In this document: piece after piece, positions 40,307 through 49,651 of the stretch
Position numbering within the stretch: the stretch's first letter is position 1
Layout: the number at the start of each line of letters is the position of its first letter
Assembly (NCBI GenBank): GCA_025210295.1
Contig: JAOASC010000041.1
Span: 1-64,000, forward strand
Source: Flavobacteriales bacterium
GTDB lineage: Bacteria > Bacteroidota > Bacteroidia > Flavobacteriales_D > Parvicellaceae
Reading direction: 5' to 3'
Length of the DNA stretch: 64,000 nucleotides
Notes under the pieces: generated by a model
Told to the model about the DNA's origin: nothing
Seen by the model: only the letters and a program-made list of their open reading frames with translations
The model's database searches: none
Translations under genes and position numbers: made by a program

Positions 40307-41320
40307 TCAACCGAAAACTTTACTACCCTCAGTACAATTCTGACAGATATCTATAGCGTTTCGATCCTTGAATATTTGTTTTCTAAATTGTTGGTACGCT
40401 TCATTGTTCCATACTGAATTAAAAGACTTAAAGGCAACATTACCTAATTGGTGTTTAGCATCTTTATCAAAACAACAAGGAACCACACTTCCATCCCAAG
40501 TTACTACTGCACTACTCCACATTCTCCAACATTGATTGAGCAACTCATTTTTTATTCGATAGGTACCGTCTTTTTGTTTTTTATAACGTGCATAGTATTC
40601 ATTCTGGGGAATTAATGGGTTTCCATTTTTAAAATCGTAAACCTGAGCCGTCTTAAACTTTATTTCATCAACCCCCATGTCTTTTGCCAATTGTTTGGCG
40701 TCCTCAATTTGATGTTCATTAGGTCGAACTACTAAAAATTGAAAAATAACATGTGGTGTTTTTGAGTTTAATTTTCGTTTCCAGTTGATTACATTTTTAG
40801 TTCCCTCTATGACTTTTTCGAGGCTTCCATGTACGCGATATTGTTCGTATGTTTCTTGTGTTGTACCATCTATTGAAATAATGAGACGATCAAGACCTGA
40901 TTCTACAGTCTTTTTAGCCATATCATCTGTTAGAAAATGAGCATTAGTCGAGGTTGCTGTATAGATTCCTTTTAACGCTGCGTAATTTACCATCTCCAAA
41001 AACTTAGGATTGATAAACGGTTCTCCTTGAAAATAAAAATTAATGTATGCCAAATATGGCGCCAACTCATCGATGAGCTTTTGATTAGTTACTGGTTTCA
41101 AATTACCTGTTGGACGAGAAAACTGCTTTAGCCCACTTGGACATTCTGGGCATCCTAAATTACAAGCTGTTGTTGGTTCAATAGAAAGTGCAAATGGCAT
41201 TCCTTTTATTGTTCCTTTTTTGGTCAAACGCGCCACTCCAAAACTCATTTTTAAACGAGCGAGGTTGAACACTTTTTTGAGTGTTATTTTTTTTAATATT
41301 GCTGTATGATCTGATTTCAA
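40307..41320 (-). CDS. Radical SAM/SPASM domain protein
   Basis: 337 residues. Radical SAM cluster Cys53-x3-Cys57-x2-Cys60 (TACNLGCPECPSG). The C-terminal SPASM region has CCFDKDAKHQLGN and CQNC, enough Cys for auxiliary iron-sulfur binding. SPASM enzymes often modify peptides or, in some cases, sugars and cell-envelope molecules. No precursor peptide is visible beside it, and its place between uvrC and kdtA hints at an envelope or housekeeping role. Substrate unknown. It starts MKSDHTAIL. Confidence 0.85.
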   Translation of the reverse strand: MKSDHTAILKKITLKKVFNLARLKMSFGVARLTKKGTIKGMPFALSIEPTTACNLGCPECPSGLKQFSRPTGNLKPVTNQKLIDELAPYLAYINFYFQGEPFINPKFLEMVNYAALKGIYTATSTNAHFLTDDMAKKTVESGLDRLIISIDGTTQETYEQYRVHGSLEKVIEGTKNVINWKRKLNSKTPHVIFQFLVVRPNEHQIEDAKQLAKDMGVDEIKFKTAQVYDFKNGNPLIPQNEYYARYKKQKDGTYRIKNELLNQCWRMWSSAVVTWDGSVVPCCFDKDAKHQLGNVAFKSFNSVWNNEAYQQFRKQIFKDRNAIDICQNCTEGSKVFG

Positions 41321-41395
41321 AATTAGAAAAAGGCGGTTTAGCTATCCCCAATAACTGACTGTTAAATTAAAAAAATTATCCCAGCTAACGCAAGA

Positions 41396-42649
41396 TTAGA
41401 GTAATTCTTTAATTGCTTTAAACACAATAGCTGTAGCTCCTTTGTGCTGATACACAAATTCTCGAGCTTTATTTTGATAACCATTCAGACGCTGATGATC
41501 CTCTAATAGTTCATTGAAGCGTTGTTCAAAATCTTCATACGAACGGACACTGACTCCTCCTCCAAAATCAACCAACTCTTGTCCTTCTGGGTATTTACTA
41601 TGTTTATCACCATAAAAAACAGCATTTCCAAAAGCTGCTGCTTCTAAAATATTGTGTAAGTCATTGGTAAACCCTCCTCCCACAAAAGCATAATCTGCAT
41701 ATTGATATGTATTAGATAACAACCCAATATTATCAATTAAGATCACCTTCGCTTCAGTAACATTATTTGGTGTTAATTGCGAATAACGCCTCATAGGAAC
41801 AGTAATAATTTGCTCTATTTCTAAGAGGTGCTTTTCTGAAATATCATGTGGGGCTATGATTACTTTTAAATCGTTATGGTTTTCGGTTAGGTATTTTCCT
41901 ATAATTTTTTCTTCAGGCTGCCAAGAACTACCCAAAATCATCAGAGGGGAATCCCCCTTAAACTTTTCGATAATCGGGATAGGACTTTTCCGTTCAGCAT
42001 TTTGAATCACCTTATCATAACGCGTATCCCCACAAACCTCTACATGCTTAAAATTATATTTAGACAATACTTCTCTGCTGCTTTGATTTAACGTATAAAT
42101 TCGGTCAATATCCTCAAGTATAGAAAGCTGCCATTTGGCATAAGATTTAAAATAAATTTGATTGGGTCTAAAGTTACAGGAAAAATAAACAATTGGAACC
42201 TGACTCAACTGCAGTGTATTTAAGTAGTTAAACCAAAAATCATACTTTACAAAGATTGCTATTTCAGGCTCAAGTGTTTCTATAAAATAACTGGCATTAC
42301 TTTGTGTATCTAAAGGGAGGTAGAATACTTTATCTGCCAACTCATAATCTAAGCTATATTCATAACCTGATGGACTAAAAAAGCTTACAAAAATTATATG
42401 GTTAATATAATCTGGATCTTGTTTAACCTTTTCGATTAAAGGCTTTACTTGCTCAAACTCTCCAAGTGAAGAAACATGAAACCAGATCAAAGGTTGCTGC
42501 TGGTTACTTGCTCTAAATTTTTTTAATTCCGATTTCCAATTTTTTCGTCCATCTACCCACTTTTTAGCTTTTTCATTTCCCAAAAAGCGAGCTATAGCAA
42601 CTCCTAAGCCATACGTTCTAATACCAGTATAATACCCTAAACTTAACAT
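41396..42649 (-). CDS. kdtA: 3-deoxy-D-manno-octulosonate (Kdo) transferase
   Basis: 417 residues, the WaaA glycosyltransferase that adds Kdo from CMP-Kdo to lipid IVA. N-terminal WFHVSSLGEFEQVKPLI motif, central CGDTRYDKV, and C-terminal GGGFTNDLHNILEAAAFG donor-binding motif are all family features. A weak N-terminal membrane anchor (LGYYTGIRTYGLG) is typical. Shows that the organism makes a Kdo-containing lipid A core. Start overlaps the upstream stop as TAATG. Confidence 0.95.
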   Translation of the reverse strand: MLSLGYYTGIRTYGLGVAIARFLGNEKAKKWVDGRKNWKSELKKFRASNQQQPLIWFHVSSLGEFEQVKPLIEKVKQDPDYINHIIFVSFFSPSGYEYSLDYELADKVFYLPLDTQSNASYFIETLEPEIAIFVKYDFWFNYLNTLQLSQVPIVYFSCNFRPNQIYFKSYAKWQLSILEDIDRIYTLNQSSREVLSKYNFKHVEVCGDTRYDKVIQNAERKSPIPIIEKFKGDSPLMILGSSWQPEEKIIGKYLTENHNDLKVIIAPHDISEKHLLEIEQIITVPMRRYSQLTPNNVTEAKVILIDNIGLLSNTYQYADYAFVGGGFTNDLHNILEAAAFGNAVFYGDKHSKYPEGQELVDFGGGVSVRSYEDFEQRFNELLEDHQRLNGYQNKAREFVYQHKGATAIVFKAIKELL

Positions 42650-43395
42650 TAGTCGATATAAAATTCTTCGGGTGCTTTTCTATAAATAGGGAAAATCCAA
42701 CCAGCTCTAATCCCAACCAAAAATTCTTTCCTGTTTTCACGGTATGCCCCATATCCAAATTGATAATCACGCATACCTTGTGTAAATCCCTCGGTAAACT
42801 CCAAACCAATATTGAAGTTAATCAACTTACGGTTACTAAAATACTGATATCCAACATACTGTTTTAATGCTAACCCCATGGTTAAACGGTCTACATAAAC
42901 CAAATTAGCTTTTGTTAAAGCTGGCACTTTATCATCTTGATTTTCTACTCTAATTTTATGATGCATAAACCCTACTCCAAATTTCGCGACTATTCCAGTA
43001 TTTAAATTTACTCCTCCAAAAGGAAAAAGTTTGCCTATCATTACTGTTTCCGAAAAACCTCTTTGATATAACAAAACATTTACAGCGTCTCCATACTGAT
43101 CTATAATATAGCCTTCATCTGTTTGTAAAAAGTTTAAAAGACTATCTTCTTTGATTTTATTCCCAAAAAGAAAATTCCCTTCTACTTCAACCTGCCAATT
43201 TTTCGCTGTTTTAAGCCCAAAGCTTAACCCTATATTATTGGTGAATCCAAACCTCTCACCATAGTCACCACCTGGTATTTGAGGAGAATAACTCAAATTT
43301 ACAAAAGGAATTGAAATAATTGTATCCCTCAAGTTTTGAGCATTGAAAGCTCCAAAAAAAATCAGCAAAAAGGTAAAAAGGTAAAATTTCTTCAT
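42649..43395 (-). CDS. Putative outer-membrane protein
   Basis: 248 residues from ATG 43395 (MKKFYLFTFLL). The longer frame would overlap queD. Signal peptide ends near FGAFNAQ. The rest has alternating hydrophobic/polar and aromatic strands, with a C-terminal region typical of small beta-barrels (GIRAGWIFPIYRKAPEEFYID). No family assigned. Encoded between queD and kdtA with one-base overlap into kdtA. Confidence 0.65.
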   Translation of the reverse strand: MKKFYLFTFLLIFFGAFNAQNLRDTIISIPFVNLSYSPQIPGGDYGERFGFTNNIGLSFGLKTAKNWQVEVEGNFLFGNKIKEDSLLNFLQTDEGYIIDQYGDAVNVLLYQRGFSETVMIGKLFPFGGVNLNTGIVAKFGVGFMHHKIRVENQDDKVPALTKANLVYVDRLTMGLALKQYVGYQYFSNRKLINFNIGLEFTEGFTQGMRDYQFGYGAYRENRKEFLVGIRAGWIFPIYRKAPEEFYID

Positions 43396-43417
43396 AATCA
43401 ACAAACGAAGTTTTTGT

Positions 43418-43855
43418 CTACATATTATCTGAAGCGTACCATTCGGCATAACTTGTTGCTGTTTCTCTTAAAAATGCAGAGTGTAATGCCACTTCTCCTT
43501 TTAACTCTTTTTGAATCATAGTCACGATTTCGATCAACATGTTTTCACAAGTTGGTTGATAATCGACATATCGAATTCTTGGATTCATCTTCTCTAGCCC
43601 CAAGAAACGAGAATCTTTTCTTAAAATTAATCGATGATCAAATTCCTCATAAACATGCTCCCTCACTATTTTTTTTATATCTCCAAAATCGATTACCATT
43701 CCACAATCTGACAAGCAAATATCATTGGTGGGTTCTCCTATTAATGTTACTTTTAAATGATAAGAGTGTCCGTGAATATCTTTACACTTTCCCTCATAAC
43801 CATCTAATGCATGTGCTGTTTCAAAATCAAACTCTTTGGTAATTCTTATTTTCAT
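43418..43855 (-). CDS. queD: 6-carboxy-5,6,7,8-tetrahydropterin synthase
   Basis: 145 residues of the PTPS/QueD family. Zinc ligands His15, His28, His30 (ETAHALDGYEGKCKDIHGHSY) with catalytic Cys24 present, the Cys that distinguishes QueD/PTPS activity. Converts dihydroneopterin triphosphate to the 6-carboxy pterin in queuosine (7-deazaguanine) synthesis. The other que genes are not in this window. A C-terminal Glu in LHSAFLRETATSYAEW matches the substrate-binding Glu region. Confidence 0.92.
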   Translation of the reverse strand: MKIRITKEFDFETAHALDGYEGKCKDIHGHSYHLKVTLIGEPTNDICLSDCGMVIDFGDIKKIVREHVYEEFDHRLILRKDSRFLGLEKMNPRIRYVDYQPTCENMLIEIVTMIQKELKGEVALHSAFLRETATSYAEWYASDNM

Positions 43856-43959
43856 TTAATAAAAAATTGGCTATTTTTAGTAAAAAATCGAACGACAAAG
43901 TTAAGTATAATTCAACTTAAAATAAAAAATGAGCTATATTTAAGTCTCAATATCTCAAA

Positions 43960-46077
43960 ATGCAAGGTTTATTTAAATACATTTCTTTTACTTTTTTTAT
44001 TGCTGTTACCATTCCTTTTTGGAGTATAGAACCTATCGTACTGAACGACAGCAATCTAGGAAACTCATTTACGAAAGAGGCTTGGATAATTGAAGATAAG
44101 GACTTCCAACTAACGATTAATGATCTTTTATATAACGAGCGACTTCCTTTGAAACAATGTCAGCATAACATTGAAAAAATAGACTTCACTTCTTCAGTTT
44201 TCTGGCTAAAATTTGACATTGAAAATGAGAGCTCATACGAAGAATTCTTGATCAATGTTGCTAGAGTAATTACCGATAAAGTAACACTGTATGAATACCA
44301 CAATTACGAAATTAAACAAACCTATTATGGCGGCGATTTAACGCCTTACCAACAACGTTCAAACAATAGTATTAACAACACTTTTTCTTTAAAAATTCCT
44401 CAAAATGGAAAGAAACACTACATACTAAGATTACAAAGTGATGGTGAGAATATTCGTTTACCCATTATTATTAACAACACTAATGACTTTCATATCGCAG
44501 CTAAAGAGCGCGTTTTTCTTATGGGAGCCTATTATGGAATGTTAATTCTCTTTTCATTTCTTTACCTCTTCTATTATTTCGGAATGAAAGAGCGCTCTTT
44601 GCTCCTCTATTCATTATACGTACTCTCTATTTTTCTTCTTCAATTTACGCTAGATGGCTACTCTTATTACTACATCTTTAGAAACATGATGTTTGTTCAA
44701 CCCTACACGGTTGTCTTTTTTGCTGTATTGGCCTCTTTTACTTTCTTAATATATGTCAAAGCTTTTTTAAAAATTGATGCTTCTTACAAAAAGCTTAACA
44801 CTATTTACCAATGGGCTTTTTATGTCTTAGCTTTTAACCTTGTTTTAAACTTCATTCCAGGAAAATCACATGTACTTTCCTACCCTGTTGTTAATCTTAC
44901 CTCACTTGGAACCCTCTTCCTAATCGCCGGAAGTATCCTGTATTTACGAAACAAAGGAATAGCTATTTGTAATTATTTTACTGCAGCAATTTTTACACTA
45001 GTTATTGGTGCTATTCTATTTATATTGACCAATTTCCATATCATTGAGAGTGATTTTGTATTCAAAAATGCTCTAAAAATAGGTTCTGCTCTTGAAATAT
45101 TATTATTGAGTCTATCGATGTCTAACAAGCTTAGGGAATTACAAAAAGAAAAGGAATTAGCACAAGAAAAAGCACTTCAAAACCTTACAGAAAAAAACAA
45201 ATTAATTGATCAACAAAATGAACTTCTTGAAACACAAGTAAAAGAACGAACTACGGAACTTGAAATTCAAAAGGAGCAGGTTTTAGAAAAGAACAAAGAG
45301 ATTATTGATAGTATTAACTATGCTAAAAGATTACAAGACGCCATCATTCCTCCTTTGGAAGCTGTCAGCACTATTACTAAAGATGCCTTTGTTTTATTTC
45401 AACCTAAAGATATTGTAAGTGGTGATTTTTATTGGATAACTGAAACGACAACCTCTTATGAAGATAGGCAAAACTCAAAAAGGTTATTACTAACAGCTGC
45501 AGATTGTACTGGACATGGTGTACCGGGTGCTTTCATTAGTATTATTGGATTAAACATCTTTAACCAAACCTTAAAAGAACGCACGGTTAATGACCCAGCA
45601 CAAGCTCTTGATTTTTTAAACAAACAAGTTTACAACACCGTCAATAAACATAAAGGGAATGATGATATTATTCGTGATGGTATGGATCTGGCTATCTGTT
45701 CAATCGACATGAACTCTTTGGAACTAGAATTTGCAGGTGCCAAAAACCCTTTGTATATCGTTAGAGGTTCTGAACTCATAGAACTGAAAGGGGATAAACA
45801 ACCAATTGGCTTCTCCGATAACGTTACACCATTCACCCTACAAAAGTTCCAACTAGAAAAAGGAGATATGGTTTATGCCTCTACAGATGGATATGCTGAT
45901 CAATTTGGAGGTCCAAGAGGAAAGAAGTTTAAGTATAAACCTTTTAAAGATTTGTTGTTATCTATTTCAAAAAAGCATCCTGAGCAACAAAAAAACATCT
46001 TAAAACAGCGTTTTGATGAATGGAAAGGAGACCTGGAACAATTAGATGATGTTTGTGTTGTTGGAATAAGAATTTAA
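43960..46077 (+). CDS. 7TMR-DISM receptor with SpoIIE-type PP2C phosphatase
   Basis: 705 residues. Signal peptide (1-22), periplasmic 7TMR-DISM sensor domain (about 45-180), seven transmembrane helices (about 186-385), a coiled coil (about 390-455) and a C-terminal SpoIIE phosphatase domain (about 478-705) with SGDFYW (487-492), DCTGHGVPGAF (515-525) and a final DDVCVVGIRI. A membrane receptor that would dephosphorylate a Ser/Thr phosphoprotein, classically an anti-sigma-factor antagonist. No partner STAS or kinase gene is adjacent. Confidence 0.92.
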   Translation: MQGLFKYISFTFFIAVTIPFWSIEPIVLNDSNLGNSFTKEAWIIEDKDFQLTINDLLYNERLPLKQCQHNIEKIDFTSSVFWLKFDIENESSYEEFLINVARVITDKVTLYEYHNYEIKQTYYGGDLTPYQQRSNNSINNTFSLKIPQNGKKHYILRLQSDGENIRLPIIINNTNDFHIAAKERVFLMGAYYGMLILFSFLYLFYYFGMKERSLLLYSLYVLSIFLLQFTLDGYSYYYIFRNMMFVQPYTVVFFAVLASFTFLIYVKAFLKIDASYKKLNTIYQWAFYVLAFNLVLNFIPGKSHVLSYPVVNLTSLGTLFLIAGSILYLRNKGIAICNYFTAAIFTLVIGAILFILTNFHIIESDFVFKNALKIGSALEILLLSLSMSNKLRELQKEKELAQEKALQNLTEKNKLIDQQNELLETQVKERTTELEIQKEQVLEKNKEIIDSINYAKRLQDAIIPPLEAVSTITKDAFVLFQPKDIVSGDFYWITETTTSYEDRQNSKRLLLTAADCTGHGVPGAFISIIGLNIFNQTLKERTVNDPAQALDFLNKQVYNTVNKHKGNDDIIRDGMDLAICSIDMNSLELEFAGAKNPLYIVRGSELIELKGDKQPIGFSDNVTPFTLQKFQLEKGDMVYASTDGYADQFGGPRGKKFKYKPFKDLLLSISKKHPEQQKNILKQRFDEWKGDLEQLDDVCVVGIRI

Positions 46078-46085
46078 GCTACTGC

Positions 46086-47003
46086 GTGACTATTATCAAA
46101 AAGACATATCCTGTTAACCAATTAAACGCTCCCACAAGATTTAATAGCTTTTGCGAACAAAACATTAAAGAGATTCCTAGTAGAAAAGGCATTAAAAAAG
46201 CGATAAAAAAAGGAGAATTACTTTTAAATGGTAAAATTACAGAGGGAGGAAGATGGCTAAAAAGTGGAGACCTAATTTCTTTAGTTGACACCAACCCTAC
46301 TCCTCCAAAGATCTATACACTAAAAATTCCTGTTGTATACGAAGATGAACACATCGCTGTTTTATACAAACCAGCAGGAATTAGCGTTAGTGGCAATCAA
46401 TACAAAACAGTAGTCAACACCTTAGGATTTAACTTAAAAAAGTCCCATCAACCTGATGCACTCAATTGGCCCTTACCTGTACACCGTCTTGACAACCCAA
46501 CAAGTGGTTTACTGATAATTGCCAAAACGACTACAGCCCAAGTTCAACTAGGAAAAGCTTTTGAACGTAAGGAAATTCAAAAGAAATATCATGCTTTAGT
46601 GATTGGCAAGACATCCCCTACTGGAACGATTGATCATAGGATTGAAGATAAACCATCACATACTACTTTCAAAACCTTAACAACCGTACCTTCTTTAAAA
46701 AACCAATACCTTTCTTTGGTCGAACTTGAACCCCAAACAGGTCGTACACATCAATTAAGAATACATTGTGCTGCAATCAAATCTCCAATTTTAGGGGATA
46801 AAATTTATGGCACAGAAGGCTTAATATTAAAACATAAAGGTTTATTTTTATGTGCTGTTGCTTTAAAGTTTTTACACCCCATCACCCTAGAAAAAATGAA
46901 TCTATCTATCCCAACTCCTCAAAAGTTTTTAACTCGATTAGAAAACGAAAGTAGGCGTTATCACAACTACAGAAAAAATGAAATTAACGACCCCAAAAAA
47001 TGA
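46086..47003 (+). CDS. RluA-family RNA pseudouridine synthase
   Basis: About 305 residues from GTG 46086, chosen because it lies 8 nt after the previous stop and the upstream frame has no ATG outside the preceding gene except 46053, which overlaps it. N-terminal S4-like RNA-binding segment (GIKKAIKKGELLLNG), then the catalytic HRLDNPTSGLLIIAKT motif with the nucleophilic Asp. Target uridine (23S rRNA or tRNA) cannot be read from sequence. The 3' end overlaps dprA by 26 nt. Confidence 0.87.
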   Translation: MTIIKKTYPVNQLNAPTRFNSFCEQNIKEIPSRKGIKKAIKKGELLLNGKITEGGRWLKSGDLISLVDTNPTPPKIYTLKIPVVYEDEHIAVLYKPAGISVSGNQYKTVVNTLGFNLKKSHQPDALNWPLPVHRLDNPTSGLLIIAKTTTAQVQLGKAFERKEIQKKYHALVIGKTSPTGTIDHRIEDKPSHTTFKTLTTVPSLKNQYLSLVELEPQTGRTHQLRIHCAAIKSPILGDKIYGTEGLILKHKGLFLCAVALKFLHPITLEKMNLSIPTPQKFLTRLENESRRYHNYRKNEINDPKK

Positions 47004-48093
47004 AAAATTTTACCTCATTGCCTTACTAGAAATTCCCCATATTGGACTTACAATTGCCAAGAAGCTAATTAAAAAATTTGGTTCTGCCGAACAAGTTTTA
47101 TCGCTAAGTTCCTCTCAATACCAAACCTTAGGAAGCATAGGTTACAACATTATTGAAGCAAAGCAAAAAGGAACTATTTTTAATACAGCACAACTACAAC
47201 TCGATTATTGCTTCTCCAATGCTATAGAAATTTTAAGTTACTACGACCATCATTACCCCAAACGCTTAAAACATTGCCCAGACGCACCTTTAATTCTATA
47301 TTTTAAAGGACACTGTGACTTTAACAACACAAAAGTAATAGCGATAGTAGGAACTAGAAATGCAACTCCATACGGAAAAGATATTTGTAATAAAATTGTC
47401 GAAGAATTAGCCAAAAAAAATGTTCTTATCATTAGTGGGCTGGCTTATGGTATAGACATCACAGCTCATCAAAAAGCAGTTAAATCTCACACCCCAACTA
47501 TTGGTGTATTGGCTCATGGCTTAGATTCCATTTACCCCAAAGCTCATCATACTACTGCTCAAGAAATGTTAACGAACGGAGGGCTTTTGACTGAACATAA
47601 AATCAATACTCGCCCCAGTAGAGAAAATTTCCCAAAAAGAAATAGGATTGTAGCAGGGCTATCAGATGCTATTATTGTCATTGAATCTGCAATTACAGGA
47701 GGCTCTATGATTACAGCAAAATTAGGGAATGATTACAATAGAGATGTTTTTGCTATTCCTGGTCGTATCGGTGCTAACTATTCTGAAGGCTGCAATCATC
47801 TAATCAAAACAAATCAGGCTCACTTACTACAAACATCTAAAGACATTGCCTACATCTTAGGCTGGAAAACAAACACAAAAAAGCCCAGCACTATACAAAA
47901 ACAACTCTTTATCTCCTTAACCCCTGAAGAAGATGCCTTAATGAATTTATTACAAAAACACCAGCGTTTATCTATGGATGAACTTGCCGTCAAAACTTCC
48001 CTTCCCATTAGTCAAGTTTCTCCTCAGTTATTATTATTAGAGTTTAAAGGGTTAATCCATCAATTACCAGGAAATATCTACGAAGTGATTTAG
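46978..48093 (+). CDS. dprA: DNA-processing protein DprA
   Basis: 371 residues. N-terminal SAM/HhH-like domain, central Rossmann-like DNA-binding domain with GTRNATPYG and SGLAYGIDITAHQKAV (typical DprA blocks), GGLLTEHKINTRPSRENFPKRNRIVAGLSDA, and a C-terminal winged-helix domain (about 305-371). Loads RecA on incoming single-stranded DNA in transformation; widespread even in species not known to be competent. Confidence 0.95.
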   Translation: MKLTTPKNEKFYLIALLEIPHIGLTIAKKLIKKFGSAEQVLSLSSSQYQTLGSIGYNIIEAKQKGTIFNTAQLQLDYCFSNAIEILSYYDHHYPKRLKHCPDAPLILYFKGHCDFNNTKVIAIVGTRNATPYGKDICNKIVEELAKKNVLIISGLAYGIDITAHQKAVKSHTPTIGVLAHGLDSIYPKAHHTTAQEMLTNGGLLTEHKINTRPSRENFPKRNRIVAGLSDAIIVIESAITGGSMITAKLGNDYNRDVFAIPGRIGANYSEGCNHLIKTNQAHLLQTSKDIAYILGWKTNTKKPSTIQKQLFISLTPEEDALMNLLQKHQRLSMDELAVKTSLPISQVSPQLLLLEFKGLIHQLPGNIYEVI

Positions 48094-48105
48094 CAACGCT
48101 ATACC

Positions 48106-48561
48106 CTATTTTAGAGGCTCTAACATAATTTTATAACCTTTCTTCACTTCTTCTTGAGTAAGTTTTATTTCGTCTTTTCTTTCAAGATAATACGCTTCAT
48201 TCTTAAGTTTCTCTAAAAAAAGAGGTAAAGCACTTTTTTTCACATAATACTCCACTTTTGTATATTGTCTTTTATTAAAGAAAAATTTTGCTTTAGACTT
48301 TGTCCCTAATACGTTTAATTTTTTGATTGTTATTACTCCTTGAGTATAAATGGAATCAGGAATATAAATGAGATAATCTTTTGAAGCATAATCTTCAAAA
48401 GGTAATATATAATCTTTTCGTTCCAGTTTTCTTTGGTAATGCTGAATCCCTACATCATCTTGGGCAAAAGAAAACTGCACAGCAAAAAACAGAAGGAAAA
48501 AAGAGAAATTGTATAGTACAATTTCTCTTAGGTGTTTTAAACTATTTCTTTCCTTATTCAC
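48106..48561 (-). CDS. Small secreted protein of unknown function
   Basis: 151 residues. An N-terminal hydrophobic segment (about 15-33) ends VQFSFAQ, a good signal peptidase site. The mature part is basic and contains KDYLIYIPDSIYTQGVITIK and a C-terminal LTQEEVKKGYKIMLEPLK. No family recognised. It overlaps the upstream TRL-like gene by 8 nt, so it probably belongs to the same small-envelope-protein transcript. Confidence 0.65.
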   Translation of the reverse strand: MNKERNSLKHLREIVLYNFSFFLLFFAVQFSFAQDDVGIQHYQRKLERKDYILPFEDYASKDYLIYIPDSIYTQGVITIKKLNVLGTKSKAKFFFNKRQYTKVEYYVKKSALPLFLEKLKNEAYYLERKDEIKLTQEEVKKGYKIMLEPLK

Positions 48562-48835
48562 CTGTTACAACTGTTGAATAAGTTTTTACAAAAAGACCTC
48601 CTTTTACAGTTTGATCAACTGAAGAGACCTTTGTTATTTTACCATTTTTTGCTGCTGTAGCAATAGACGCATCTGCATTTGCTGGTCTAAAGCCTAAAAT
48701 AGTTTTGTATGATGCAACACCTTTTTTTGTTGTTCTTCCTCCCGGGTTGTCTGTAATTAATAAAGGGCCAGAAACACTACAAGAACCTAAGCTTAACAAT
48801 AAAGCTCCTGCTATAATATTTTTAATACTTTTCAT
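48554..48835 (-). CDS. TRL-like lipoprotein, copy 1
   Basis: 93 residues. Lipoprotein signal with lipobox SLGSC. Mature part shares with the two neighbours a TDNPGG block near the start, an AAKNGKITKVSSVD block in the middle and a VVTGE C-terminus. This layout is that of the TRL-like family. Function unknown, expected at a membrane surface. Third gene of a tandem array of three paralogues. Confidence 0.75.
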   Translation of the reverse strand: MKSIKNIIAGALLLSLGSCSVSGPLLITDNPGGRTTKKGVASYKTILGFRPANADASIATAAKNGKITKVSSVDQTVKGGLFVKTYSTVVTGE

Positions 48836-48846
48836 CTTTTTTTAAT

Positions 48847-49146
48847 TTATTCTCCTGTAACAATTACCTCTACTTTTTGAAAAAGCCAGAAATTAGTCGT
48901 TTTTACATCTACACATCCTATTTTTTCAATTTTTCCTTTTTTTGCAGCCTCAATTACCCCAAAATTTTTATTGGTAACAATCATACCTGCTGCTAATTGT
49001 TCTCCTCCAGAACCTCCAAAAATAACTGTTGTTTTAGAAACTCCTTTTTTAGTCCCAATAGGATTATTGGTTACAGTATAAGGTCTTGTTATAGAACAAG
49101 ATGTTAACATTCCTATAGCTGCTGCTAAATATAAATATCTTCTCAT
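48847..49146 (-). CDS. TRL-like lipoprotein, copy 2
   Basis: 99 residues. Lipobox MLTSC; TNNPIGTKKG, AAKKGKIEKIGCVD and VIVTGE blocks match the flanking copies. It has an extra Gly-rich insertion (FGGSGGEQLAAG) after the first block and an additional internal Cys. 12 and 14 nt separate it from its neighbours. Confidence 0.77.
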   Translation of the reverse strand: MRRYLYLAAAIGMLTSCSITRPYTVTNNPIGTKKGVSKTTVIFGGSGGEQLAAGMIVTNKNFGVIEAAKKGKIEKIGCVDVKTTNFWLFQKVEVIVTGE

Positions 49147-49159
49147 GATCTCTTATTAA

Positions 49160-49420
49160 TTAATCTCCTGTTACTGTTAAAGTTACTTTAGGAAAAATAA
49201 ACACTTTTACTTTCATTTCAGCGATTCCAACTTTTGAAATTTTGCCGTTATCCATTGCTGCTTTGTAGGAAAAATCTGCATCTTTCTGAAACGCTCCTGC
49301 TTTTGCGACACCAACTCTAGAACCTACAGGGTTGTTGGTTACAACTGCTGTGTGTGAGACTGTACACGAACCCAAAAATAAGGCTGTTGCCATCCCAATT
49401 AGTACTCTTGTTTTTTTCAT
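49160..49420 (-). CDS. TRL-like lipoprotein, copy 3
   Basis: 86 residues, first of the array in transcription order. Lipobox FLGSC; TNNPVGSRVGVAKAGAF, AAMDNGKISKVGIAEMKVK and LTVTGD blocks. Shortest and most canonical of the three. The TRL name refers to a tRNA-associated locus, and tRNA-Cys indeed lies about 150 bp upstream. Confidence 0.77.
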   Translation of the reverse strand: MKKTRVLIGMATALFLGSCTVSHTAVVTNNPVGSRVGVAKAGAFQKDADFSYKAAMDNGKISKVGIAEMKVKVFIFPKVTLTVTGD

Positions 49421-49530
49421 AAAACTATTATTACATATTTTTCTACGAAAATGTATATAATACAGCTAAACAAAATAATTTTACTAATTTCTCTATTTAA
49501 CGGTTGTTTTTGGGGCTATTTTGTGCAAAA

Positions 49531-49561
49531 AAAAAGCTTCAACAAAATTGTTGAAGCTTTT
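49531..49561 (-). terminator. Terminator after tRNA-Cys
   Basis: An 11-bp stem AAAGCTTCAAC / GTTGAAGCTTT (49533-49543 with 49550-49560), 6-nt loop, then T10 on the minus strand. It starts 4 bp past the tRNA-Cys 3' end, so it is clearly its terminator. Confidence 0.93.
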
Positions 49562-49564
49562 ATG

Positions 49565-49635
49565 AGGTCTCTGCCGGATTCGAACCGGCGTAGATGGTTT
49601 TGCAGACCACTGCCTAGCCACTCGGCCAAGAGACC
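49565..49635 (-). tRNA. tRNA-Cys (anticodon GCA)
   Basis: A 71-nt cloverleaf. Loop CTGCAAA between GTGGT and ACCAT gives GCA. Acceptor GGTCTCT pairs with AGAGACC; discriminator T (U), the main identity element of tRNA-Cys. Confidence 0.97.
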
Positions 49636-49651
49636 TTTTCAATAAGGACTG

